Shown: piece by piece, positions 11,227-23,719 of the stretch | Numbering within the stretch: the stretch's first letter is position 1 | How the letters are laid out: each line of letters starts with the position of its first letter | Source of the DNA: Diphasiastrum complanatum | Lineage: Eukaryota; Streptophyta; Lycopodiopsida; Lycopodiales; Lycopodiaceae | DNA: 64,000 nucleotides | Direction: 5' to 3' | Assembly: GCA_029204225.1 (NCBI GenBank) | Contig: CM055098.1 | Location: 54,506,282 to 54,570,281 of the forward strand | Made by a program: the position numbers and the translations under genes | The notes under the pieces: generated by a model | The model's input: the letters and a program-made list of their open reading frames with translations, nothing else | The model's database searches: none | What the model was told of the DNA's origin: nothing

Positions 11227-12951
11227 TTAATTTAGTACAACTACATCATCCTTTGCACCATCATCAATAATGGGAGGCTGAAGCCTTGCCCTAGCCAGTA
11301 TACTCAGGATAATTTCTTGTCTAAATCTGTACACCTAGCTTGATGTGTACTCAGGAAGTGTAAACTGCAAAATAGAACATTCATGTATTAGTAATGGCCA
11401 ATAACATCACCGGGATAGAAAACTAATCATGATTTCAAAATAAGAATAAACAAAATTTATTACCTTAGAAATATCAACATCTTGTTGAAGGATGAACCAC
11501 TCAAAAAACAACTTGGCATTGTACAATGTGTACCACCCACAGTTGAATGAATCATTTTGCTGGGGTGACTGCAAAATAATTCAGCACACAAGAAATCAAT
11601 TATGAAACAGAATGAATTAGATTGAAAATATTTCATTAGAATACTGATTTCAAAATGCTATTAAGAAAGACAGAATTTACCTCCAAGCTAACGATCTGCC
11701 AGTCCACGGAATGGGGAACATCTGTAGGAATATATTTACTTAGATATGGAATGTATATATCTACATCCTTATGCATATTTCTTGCCAAATTCATCTTGAC
11801 ACAAGAACATTTAATAATATTATTTACAATTTTCTTAATAGAGATCAGGTTTAAACTCCAGTGGCCACTGCAAAATTAGATTGAAAGTACTTTAGCGGCA
11901 ATTCTGAGAACTATTTAAATTGAAAATGTAATGCATAAAACAGAAAAAAGCACTTAATATATCTTACTTGGTATGATAAAGAATGACCAGATGCTTTGTT
12001 GTTGGTGTGAATTCACTTGTCAGACACTGTGACCATGTGTCATTATTCTCCTTGAAGGCCTAGAGCAGAAAGTTACTCAGCACCAACAACTTGTTTGATG
12101 AATCTCTTGCAATGTCAAATTGCAAGAGTGTCAGTCCGGACTCTATCACAGGATCACTGATAGAATCCCGTCTGTCTTTGAGATCCAGGCAATCTAGAAC
12201 TCTAAAATTAATACTAAAATCAAGTTCATCTATTCTAAAAGAAAAAGGAGTACCAATTGTATCTATAGCATCCGATATGTCTTTCTCAAATTTAAGATAA
12301 TCATCCGAATTTATATATGTATAGAAATTGGGAGGAGGAGGAGGAGGAGGAGGTGGATGTGTAGTATCCATAGCAATTATAGGAGTATCCAAAACAGAGG
12401 TAGCTATATTTACAGCATTATCAACAACAACATTATCTACAATGGATTCTGGGATAGGCTTCACAGAATCTGAAGGGTTAGGCTTCACTTTCTTAGGAGC
12501 ACGCTTGGGGCTGTCTGTCCTAGGACGCTTCGTAGGAAGATGAGTCCTATCTACAAGAGTTGGTCTAGGAGCAGCAGGCTGAGATACATGTAACCTACAG
12601 TACCTATCCCTCATTCTCATCAGAAGCTGAAAATCCTTGGGCATTATGGTAACCCTCTTGGTATGGATGGCAAGCAAAAAAGAATCCTCAAAAAAAAGGC
12701 TAATATAATCTTCAGCAGCCTCTTGAAGACACTGAAGAGCACTCGGTGTGAATCTAACGTGTTGTCCGAGATCATTTCTTGTTATGTTCAGGATAGCACG
12801 GTAGAATGAAGCTCTTGGGATCAACAGAGCTGTTGACCTCTGATACTTGCGTATCTCAGAGAGCCACCTGCTGCGGTTGCGCGTTCTAGGTCTAGGATGA
12901 GGATGAGCTAGGAGAGAAGAAGTCTCTCCTTGTCTGCTTTCTCCTATCCAT
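11227..12951 (-). pseudogene. CENH3-like histone fold fused to Ulp1 protease, copy 2
   Basis: Read leftward, the exons are 12951-11968, 11867-11681, 11568-11464 and 11364-11227, all with GT/AG junctions; the exon 1/2 join keeps the frame and yields YHTNGHWSL. The H3 fold (12585-12866) has SEIRKYQRST, LLIPRASF, VRFTPSALQCLQEAAEDY and LLAIHTKRVTIMPKDFQ. A basic KRPR/KRAPKKVK linker and nine prolines follow. The protease part shows SISDPVIESGLTLLQ (compare Ulp1 WLxDxVI), catalytic His in GHWSL, an Asp-containing DVDIYIPYL, and QQNDSFNCGWYT with the Gln and nucleophile Cys of the C48 family. Defects: TAG at 12060-12062 (open in copy 1), a frameshift between the start codon and the fold, and a TAG in the last exon. 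A SUMO/ubiquitin-like protease acting on chromatin is inferred. Confidence 0.88.
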
Positions 12952-13163
12952 GGGCGTGAACTATGTGATACCGGACACCTTTCATAGGTTATATCATAGA
13001 ATGTGACGATGGATCTCAGCAAGTAATTTAGATCAACAAATAAATTGTTTGATGAATTATAGAATATCGATCTTCCATCAGTTTCATACAACTCCTCAAT
13101 ATGAAATGGAGTTCCAGTGATCTTATGCATACCTATGTTTAATGTATCCCTCTCTTTCTTCAA
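12060..13163 (-). other. Chimeric open frame: transposase fragment joined to histone fold
   Basis: The internal deletion of copy 2 placed a transposase fragment directly upstream of the histone gene, and one 367-codon frame runs through both. Residues 1-61 are transposase (HIEELYETDG, NNLFVDLNYLLR); about 62-97 read the histone gene's own start region in a different frame; about 100-192 are the H3 fold; then come the basic linker, polyproline and start of the Ulp1 domain. It is a by-product of the deletion and need not be expressed. It is listed because it is the longest open frame of the element and could be mis-annotated as one gene. Confidence 0.7.
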
Positions 13164-14184
13164 GTGATATGTCCTAGGAATTGGGACTTTTCTAATTTGA
13201 ACTTGCTTAAAAGCTTCTCTAATTAGTTTAAGTATTGTTGCATATGCTTCCCTACTAATACCTGCAAAATCACAAGCACCCTGAACTATAGTCTTATCTA
13301 AAATATTTTAAAGGTCCACCATCAAAGACTCTGCTATTTTACACTTTACATTTGAAATCCTATTGTTCATCATGATACGCTTAGTGGATTTGCAAGTCAA
13401 TATTGTGCCCAATGACATTCCTAGTGAAGCATTGTCTTTAATATTCCGAGGAGCTACTAATGCAGATCTGCAAAAGAAACAGATAGTTAACTAAATATCA
13501 CCATAGCTAAAATTAAATCCAAATGTCATTGAAAAACTTACAAAATTTAGAATATGCTTACTTGAATGCACAGATCCTTCTATTTCGATAAACTCCTTTT
13601 GAAAGCGTTTGAATATCCTTGCAACTTTGTCGCTTTCGCTTCTTACTTTCAGCCTTCTTCTTTACCAAATCTACATCCTTTAATAATTGTAAGTTTTCAA
13701 TACGAATAGACTGTAAGACTGATTGCATTTGCTCTATTTCTGATTTTATATCAATTGCTATCTTCTGTAATAATTCATTATTTTTTTTAAGTTGTTCATT
13801 TTCTTCTAACGTCTTTTGGAGATGACAATCTCTATTCTGACAATAAGAGGATATCCGAATTAACTCACCTTCTAAAAAGTGAACTTTATTCATATAAAGT
13901 TGTTTTCCATGGTTTTGGAATCTTTCACAATATCCTAGTAATCCACTATGCCCATTGCATATCCATGTAACTAAATGAGTTATTGAAGAGAATGTGGGAT
14001 GTGTCAAAGTGCTTGGATCTTGTGGATATAATGTTCCATCTGTCCACAAATCCACGTTTTTCTTTCCTTCTGCCCTGTAACAAGAACAATCTTCAGCGGA
14101 TATTTGAACTCCTTTGCCTCCTCTTCTCTACAAAGGTGCCAAATCAATAGGGATATCCACATGTAGATGATATAATGTCATCAT
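12977..14184 (-). pseudogene. DDE-type transposase N-terminal remnant, copy 2
   Basis: The start is the ATG at 14182-14184, matching copy 1. Exon 1 (to about 13560) encodes DLWTDGTLYPQDPSTLTHPT, then THLVTWICNGHSGLLGYC, then a long coiled coil (repeated Leu/Ile/Glu/Lys from QKTLEENEQLKKN to KDVDLVKKKA) and a basic KKRKRQSCKD that may be a nuclear localisation signal. The following exon (about 13470 to 12977) carries GISREAYATILKLIREAF and HIEELYETDG. Sequence stops at DITYE, where it is joined to the histone gene, before any of the three acidic catalytic motifs. A TAG near the start (after DLAPL) is CAG in copy 1. Without catalytic residues it can only have had a DNA-binding or multimerising role. 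Confidence 0.7.
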
Positions 14185-14674
14185 CAAAAAAATAATAGAG
14201 TAATCAGTTGCATCAAAGTACTATGACCAGATTCTATGAAGCAAAACAAAATACTCATCTTTGATTATATTATATACTATGTACAATCAATCCAATCTCC
14301 ATGCTTGTATGCTTGATTCAAATTTGGAAATGCCGCTCATTTTTTCATTTCAATAGATAGTTGCCGCTCATATTTCCATTCTCGTGGAAGGAATGCATAT
14401 GTAAACATTTTGCATTTTTCCTGATTCAAATTTGGGGATGGCGGTCATATTCTAGATCGAGTGAAAATATTGCCCTTTTCGTAACCAATGGAGGGAATAT
14501 TTTTGAATTTAGTCAAGTTATACTGCAAACTGTTAACAGTTCTTAACTGTGACTATAGACACTGTGGTTAGATCATTGGGAGTTGGGGAGGCCTTGGGAG
14601 TGGTGTGGGCAAGCAAATAAACGATATTGTTTTATTTATTTTGATATTTTTGTATATCCTACATGGCATTCCTT

Positions 14675-14701
14675 AAAGGGTCTTTTTGATATTGAGAACT
14701 C
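14675..14701. repeat. Right TIR of transposon copy 2
   Basis: A perfect 27-bp inverted match to 9201-9227, identical to 7662-7688. It is followed by CTCTAATG, also seen after copy 1. Confidence 0.9.
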
Positions 14702-14789
14702 CTCTAATGTATCATCATATCAGTCGAGCATTGATCCCGTAGCCGGCTACTTGGGTTAGCCGAGTAGCCATATTGGTAGAAAATTAGCC

Positions 14790-15610
14790 TGTATAATGGA
14801 TTTTGGTTTTGTTATGCTATACTTGAGGGCATGTCTCGGGTATGTTAGTTATTTAGACCTTGTTGGTGCAAATTATTGTGTATGGAAGTTTAAAATCAAA
14901 ACGCTTCTAAAAGGTAAAGGGATATGGCTAGTGACCAATCTCACAAAACGAAAGCCTCCAGAGGAAGACTCAAATAGAGAAGAATGGATGAGGAAGGATG
15001 AGCGCGCAATGGATAAGGAAGGATGAGCACGCAATGGCGATCATCGTATCCTCCATATATGAAAAAATCCTCATGCAGATTGAAGATTGCGAAAGTGGCC
15101 ATGAAGCGTTTGAGAAGCTAAAACAGAAGTATGAAGTGAGGACAGCCGTGTTAGTGATGCACCTCCACAATCAACTACAAAGCTTGTGATGGGATGGCAA
15201 CAAGCTATTCAGCATGTTGACAAGATGAAAATGATCTTCGCTTAGCTCTCTACATCTGGTCAGGCGCATCAAGTCCCAGCACCGTAGCAACTGATGTACT
15301 TCATGAAACGTATTTAAGTATACCAACGTGCAGGGTTTTAAAATCAGAAAAAGCAAATGCAACCATGAAGTGTATTGGAAACAATGAAATTTCTATAAAA
15401 ATTGGGGTCTGAAAAAACTCCATCCAATATTGAATGGCCCCGCTCCTACATTGTCGCCTAATATGTTATCCTTATTTTCTAATTTACATGTATCTAATTT
15501 ATTAAGAGGAAGACCTATATTGGTCTTCGTCATCTTAAAACTCTATGTAGGACCTAGAGATTTAAGATGTGTATTTTTCAATTGTTCATACTGTACATAT
15601 TTAGGAGAAG
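14790..15610 (+). mobile_element. Ty1/copia relic (gag and integrase fragments)
   Basis: 14860-15189 encodes a copia-type gag N-terminus (GANYCVWKFKIKTLLKGKGI, then EAFEKLKQKYEVR and MHLHNQLQSL), frameshifted at a small tandem duplication. About 15520-15610 resembles the end of a copia integrase core (LYVGPRDLRCVFFNCSY; compare the family pattern PRxxKCVFLGYS). Reverse transcriptase is absent. The relic lies between transposon copies 2 and 3. Confidence 0.55.
14984..15036 (+). repeat. 26-bp tandem duplication in copia gag relic
   Basis: Two adjacent near-identical units of about 26 bp, each containing AAGGAAGGATGAGC or GAGGAAGGATGAGC. The duplication adds a stop and shifts the gag reading frame. 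Confidence 0.8.
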
Positions 15611-15659
15611 TTACAAATGCAAGTGTAGGGGGTGCAAGAAGTGATATAGATAATTCCTA

Positions 15660-16137
15660 AATGAATTATCATTAAAAAATGAATAGAATTTTGAATTTCT
15701 ACAGCTGGTTTTGAAGGAGAGGATGGAACTGGTCTGAAGTACTCAACAAATTTGCCATATGTGTTCCGTAGCCTGAACACAATGGTGAAATACTTCGACA
15801 TAATAGTCACTCTCTTGGCATGAACTGCTGCAACAATAGAATCTAAAAAGAATTTCACCTGGAAATCCTCATAAGTTATGTGCAGAGCTTCAACTATCAT
15901 GATTTTCCATCTCACATTATGAGAGAGGCTTCTTGTTACCTGTCTGATTGATATCTGGATGTGAGCTTTCAGAATCAAAAGATTATTTGTCTTCTGAAGC
16001 CTCCGGATATCCTTCAGCCATGGCAGATCATGTGGTCTGCCCCTTGGACTAGAAAGTAGTGGTAGATTTCCCTGGCAACCTCCTTGCATTGGGACACTTC
16101 CAGGATCAATCTGTGTTGTTTGCTTCATGAAGGCCAT
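15660..16137 (-). pseudogene. CENH3-like histone fold gene, copy 3
   Basis: The frame opens with MAFMKQTTQ, again like the H3 tail (MA, K4, Q5, T6 kept). Residues about 40-130 are an H3 fold: WLKDIRRLQKT, NNLLILKAHI, VRWKIMIVEAL, FFLDSIVAAVHAKRVTIMSK, FRLRNTYGKF. The VRW at loop 1 matches the Trp of plant CENH3 loop 1 that ordinary H3 lacks. The fold is followed by a short Pro/Ser linker (FRPVPSSPSKP), after which I see no Ulp1 domain; the element is broken there. The fold itself is uninterrupted. The protein is far more diverged from H3 than copies 1 and 2, with changes such as Asp to Tyr in the normally conserved MPKD turn (MSKY). Confidence 0.75.
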
Positions 16138-16897
16138 TCACAGACCCAATATCAAATCAACATGCGTGTAGAAAGGTCCCCAGTTACGAATGTAGTTCAG
16201 GCGCACCGAACCGATATCAGACAGAAAAGTCAAAAAATAGATGATAGCGAATGGACGCGTGGGAGTGTAGAACAAAAATATCACAATCGGGTTGGGTGCG
16301 CTGAACTGATGTCATGCTGGTCAAATGCTGAAAGTAAAAAATTTTACAATCATGTTTGTGTTTATATAGGGCGATAATCCATAATGATTGCCCTCGTGGA
16401 CATTGTAGATATCGAGGTATGGAATACGATGATCATCAAATTCGAAATCTTTTGTAATCTTGAAAATCAAATCATTAATAAATGTTTGTGGGTCAGCACT
16501 CATGATTAATTGAAAAGACTAATTATGGACCAATAATTACATTCCAGGTACATGTACAATGATTAGATGACATTTAAGGCCCCAGATTGCAATTCATGTC
16601 TTGTATGGCTGAGACTGATTGAGATAGGCCATAAATATCAGGAAAATTAATATTGTCATGATTTCAAGATCCTTTTTCCACTACGATATCGAATTGACAT
16701 GTGTCATCAGTATCTGAACTGATCATTCATCTATGGGGTGCACTGAACCGATAGTAGATTTGCAGAACTGTAATATCGGTTTAGCGCACGCCCTTGTTGA
16801 AGCTTTAGAATTGAATATTGAATCAACACGTGCCTTGTTCAAGGGTGGGGCCCCGACCAGAATCATTCACGCACGTTGAACCGATATTAGGTACAAT
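16138..16897. promoter_or_regulatory. Divergent promoter with five iterons, copy 3
   Basis: The spacer between the histone gene (leftward) and gene C (rightward) has near-copies of GTGCRCYGAACCGATAT at 16201-16217, 16296-16312, 16738-16754 and 16871-16887, plus an inverted copy at 16773-16789. A partial copy (TCTGAACTGAT) is at about 16713. One copy sits only about 10 bp before the gene C start codon. The arrangement parallels the different 17-bp array of copy 1. Confidence 0.7.
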
Positions 16898-18548
16898 ATG
16901 GCTAGTTCTTCAAGGTTCTCATACGACAAACTTCTAGATTTTTTGAATGGCAGTGACATTCCATCTGAGAAATTGGAGTATTTTTCCACTATTGTTTTTG
17001 CACCTTTTGATATCGATAAGCTAGTTTATGAGAATCATTATAATTTAATTTCTCTTATTGATAATATTTCTCAAATTATTACTACGGTTGTTAGAGATAT
17101 AGATAGTTTTTGTTTCGTTCATTTTCATGACCTTGTATATTCTCAACCATCCTCTAAGCACAAACGTGATAGAAAGTACACTAACTTGCATGAACATTTT
17201 AAGAGAAATATATATTGCGATATCCACAAGAGAAAATGTCGCCTTCTGATCAAAGGCATGGCATTTGTCTTTTATATATCTATAGAAACTCTAGATGACG
17301 AGTCTGTTGAATCTTCTGTTGTTCCCATAATTGAAGCATCCACATCTTCTCCAGATGATGTAGATGAAGTAGATACTGATATAGGAATTGAAGCCGAAGC
17401 ATCCATGGCTTCAGATTATGAGCAAACTCTCCCTCATTCTATAATCCTCTCTGGCTCGCTTCCAACTGCAACTCCCATTAATCCATTAATTCTACTCGAT
17501 GTTCTCGTATACTTTATAAATAATGATAGTTATAATTCTTTTAACGATATAGAAGATGTTTTGAATATATGAGAGGATGAAATTCTCTCAATGTTTGCAC
17601 AACATTTATCAGCATTTTCTAACATTATTGATTACACTTATAATGATCTTGAAAGTGAGATAGATTATGATAAAGATGACAATTGAAAATCTGGCAAGGA
17701 GGCATTAAAGGCCATAATTGAAAAATCGAAAGCCTATGAAAAAACTTTGCCTACTGAGGAGGAATTTTGGGAATTTCAAAAACAATATCCTCCAAGATTC
17801 AATATATCCCCTCAAGTAGTGTAGAGGCCATTGGAGGACATGACATTAGCAGAAAAGACATCGTTGATACGATGATAATGATCTGGTAAGTAGATAGTAT
17901 ATTGGTATTGATATTGTGTTGTTTTTTTTTTTTTCAAACAAATGTTGAAGTTTGAGGTTATTTTGTTATCTATCATGCTAAATTTATTTTCTTGACTCTT
18001 TTACATGATGCTCTTGAACTAGGTGCCTTTTGTATGAGACATGGAGGCCTTCGAAGTGTATCACATGGGAGAAAGGATATGTCTCTTTCTCATTATCTGA
18101 AAAATTTCAAGAAAATAAGATTTGTATATATCATTGATCTTTTAATCCATATGATGCCACTGTCATTATGGCCATCAAGTCATTATCTGCTAGTTTAGGA
18201 GGCCATACTTACTCCAGAGGAACATATAAAATAGTTTTTGTGAAAAGAGATTTGTCCATTGAAATATTGGGTTATACTCCCAATGATACTACAAAAAGAT
18301 CATCTCCAATGGCCCTTTATTCGGGTTACGTAGATATGACCAAAAGGAAAAATTTAGAATTTTTGGATCCATATGAAAGAAAATTATTCCTTCATGACAA
18401 TACCATCCGTTTGAATCTTGAAGAGGATGATGATGAAAATCAAACAATGTTCTGTGATAGATTATTGATATATTACAAGGATCTCTCTTTTGTTATGAAT
18501 TTGAATGCCTTACAAAAAATCATAACATTTGGCGAATTTTTAGCTTGA
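16898..18548 (+). pseudogene. Transposon gene C, copy 3 (unknown function)
   Basis: Start ATG 16898. The first 224 codons are open (MASSSRFSYDKLLDFLNGSD, DIPSEKLEYF, then an acidic Ser/Asp/Glu-rich region). The same frame then continues past TGA (17570-17572), a second TGA near 17683 and a TAG near 17822, including LPTEEEFWEFQKQ, which matches copy 1. A later exon near 18005-18110 begins DALELGAFCMRHGG and the last part (18140-18548) carries TVIMAIKSLSASLGG, ALYSGYVDM and RKLFLHDNTIRLNLEE, again matching copy 1. I recognise no known domain. The 3' end overlaps the transposase gene on the other strand by about 70 bp. The ATG context is shared with the gene C fragment of copy 4. Confidence 0.6.
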
Positions 18549-19962
18549 TATCTAAATTGTGCTCTTCTATAAACCCACTGAAAAAGTTGAGCTAAATATT
18601 TGTTTTTTGAATTGTGTCCACCATTATTTGTAGCTCTTTGAAATGCTTCTCTTGCTTGCCAATGTGATTTTTCCATGCCTTGTGATGACCAGATACTCAA
18701 GCTCCCATATTCCTTTGCAAAATAAGTTGCATGATGAAGAAACATGTGCTGCAAACAAGAGTTGAAATAAATAACATCAGTAGAAAAAAACATAATCATG
18801 AATGAGATAAGTACCATATAATGAAATAGATTAGTACCATGTAATGTGAACGTGATCTTCTCCCCACCAATCTCGTACAAATTTCACAAATGTTGTGCAA
18901 TGATTTTGCAAAGTCCTCATATCTTCATATGAATATGTGTAAGTTGTTCCACATTTGACTTCCAGTGTTCATGTGGCTTGAACAATTTCTTTTCAAATTC
19001 CGTATCTGACACTAGATTCTTTGAATGTGTGATTGGATAAGAATATTCTTGCTTTAGCACCTCCAATTGATGGCTTATTAGAAAAATTTTCTTTTTTTCC
19101 GAAGAGTTCACTTCTTTCAATGATGACATTTCCTTTAACATTTTTTAATGGAATTGACAACACACTTTTCAAATTTGGATCTTCTGCTTCTCGTGTTCTG
19201 GTCGTCCCAAATTTATATTGTAGCAATCCTTCATGCAATAAAAACATGGATGTTTTGGCGTTTCCCCATGAGAGACATTATACATACATTTCAATGTTTT
19301 CAAATCCCTTGCAAGGTGCCATTGAATTTGAAAACTTCCATGGTTTTCGACTGTAAATTTCTCACCCTCCAAATGTCTCTTTATAATCTCGCCATAATTT
19401 GATCATGAAAATATCCATGAAAGTCAAGTAATGCATGACATGGTAACAAAAAATGGCAATTTATTCAATGTTAATAATGATACTTAAAATAAAAAATTGA
19501 AAAGAAAACTTGGAATGCCGCCAACCACCATATGTGATTTTTTGATTGAACACTAAACGTTCGATCATCTGTATCTAATTTTTTCATCAAAGTGACACTC
19601 ACTTGATCCAACTTTTGACCTTTGATAATTTCAGATTCATCCAATTTTATTACTATAATGATCTTTACATTTACTTGTTGTTCGTCTAGTTTATAGAATC
19701 GAATAATGTATTTTAGAACATTTTCAATATCAAGGAAAATATTATTGCAATCGTTGTAATTGAGCTCACCATATTCTGATTTGTATAATTGAGTTATATG
19801 AAGTAGTTGGCCAACTACTTTGAACATTCCGTCATTATAATAATTTCTTGCTAGTCTTACCCGATATGGATGAGGAAGATAAGTTTTCTTCACCAACAAT
19901 TGAGAAAAGGCTTCTTTAACTATTCTAAAAAAAGTAGAATAAGCACTTCCAATTCCAATCAC
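18480..19962 (-). pseudogene. DDE-type transposase, copy 3
   Basis: Read leftward: 19962-19500 encodes SAYSTFFRIVKEAFSQLLVK, LLHITQLYKSEYGELNYND and the first acidic motif IKLDESEIIKGQKLDQVSVT (about 19600-19650). 19375-19170 holds QWHLARDLKTLKCMYNVSHG with the second Asp, followed by HPCFYCMKD, a CxxC probable zinc-binding element. Next come VLSIPLKNVKG and KPSIGGAKARIFLSNH (about 19020-19200, frameshifted). 18720-18560 holds SLSIWSSQGMEKSHWQAREA with the presumed catalytic Glu, then LAQLFQWVYRR. The set D, D-CxxC, E fits a DDE transposase. At least two frameshifts and some stops are present, and the N-terminal coiled-coil exon is missing. It pairs with copy 1 over its full catalytic length. 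Confidence 0.72.
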
Positions 19963-20006
19963 AAGAAAAAATTAATGATACCTCAAGGGGAGTCCTTGTC
20001 CACAAA

Positions 20007-23289
<3,283 letters not shown>

Positions 23290-23319
23290 ATTCTAGGGTA
23301 TTGGGTACTTGCAAGCATT

Positions 23320-23690
23320 ATAAATTGTCTACTAGATAGTATGGACCATTTTGGATTATAAGAAAAGTTGTATCTTTGGGTTATGAACTTGATCTTCAAG
23401 GCAAATCCATGACTCACCGCATTTTATGTACATTGATTGAAATTGAGTTTATATGAAGGTGATACACTGGGATTTGAAAAGGATCTAGCCCATTGGCAAG
23501 TACAAGTTCTATCGTTTAGTGTACATTTGGAAGCTAGAAAAGTAGTCCCGAAAAGATATAAACAATTGAGAAATCGTAGTACTTTTAAGTGTTTGATCAG
23601 ATGGGGAAGTTGGACTGAGGATAATGACTCTTGGAAAAGAAAAGATTTTCTAATTTTCATTTCTAAGGACATAAGCAGTTCAAGGGGAGA
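23320..23690 (+). pseudogene. Ty3/gypsy integrase C-terminus and chromodomain relic
   Basis: KLSTR, a stop, then YGPFWIIRKVVSLGYELDLQ (23326-23402) matches the conserved region after the integrase core of chromoviruses (pattern RYYGPYxIxxKIGxVAYxLxLP). About 120 bp downstream, in another frame, KQLRNRSTFKCLIRWGSW and NDSWKRKDFL match the chromodomain pattern LRNRxxxxxLVxWxxxxxxxxTWE. The protein fragments have a stop and a frameshift between them, and nothing upstream of the integrase C-terminus remains recognisable. Confidence 0.6.
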
Positions 23691-23719
23691 AGAATGTTAT
23701 GCCCATATTGGGTTATGAG

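Larger units (their letters stand above)
9201..14701. mobile_element. Multi-gene TIR DNA transposon, copy 2 (internal deletion)
   Basis: This 5.5-kb element is bounded by perfect 27-bp TIRs. It contains gene A (+), a histone-Ulp1 gene (-) and the N-terminal third of the transposase (-). Compared with copy 1 it lacks a segment of about 3.9 kb (2265-6200 of copy 1) carrying the divergent promoter, gene C and all catalytic motifs of the transposase. It is thus a deletion derivative that keeps both ends and would have needed a transposase in trans. A 4-bp CTCT on each side could be a target duplication, but the left flank is a TC microsatellite, so this is not informative. Confidence 0.85.
15612..19990. 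mobile_element. Multi-gene TIR-type transposon, copy 3 (divergent relative)
   Basis: The gene order repeats that of copy 1: histone fold (-), divergent promoter with iterons, gene C (+), transposase (-). Similarity to copy 1 is mostly at protein level, so this is a separate, older lineage. One exception is 36 identical nucleotides around the second acidic motif (5761-5796 and 19271-19306). No TIRs were found. The left side (gene A and Ulp1 exons) is replaced by copia relics and the right side runs into a TC/AC microsatellite at 20011. Confidence 0.7.

Noticed and set aside
11227-12951. Giant-virus origin of the histone gene
   Set aside because: Some large DNA viruses encode histones, but the neighbours here are a transposase and TIRs, and no virus hallmark gene (capsid, DNA polymerase, packaging ATPase) is visible.
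18168-18548. Separate small gene in copy 3
   Set aside because: Copy 1 has a matching, degraded segment right after gene C (4312-4655), so it is the last part of gene C.
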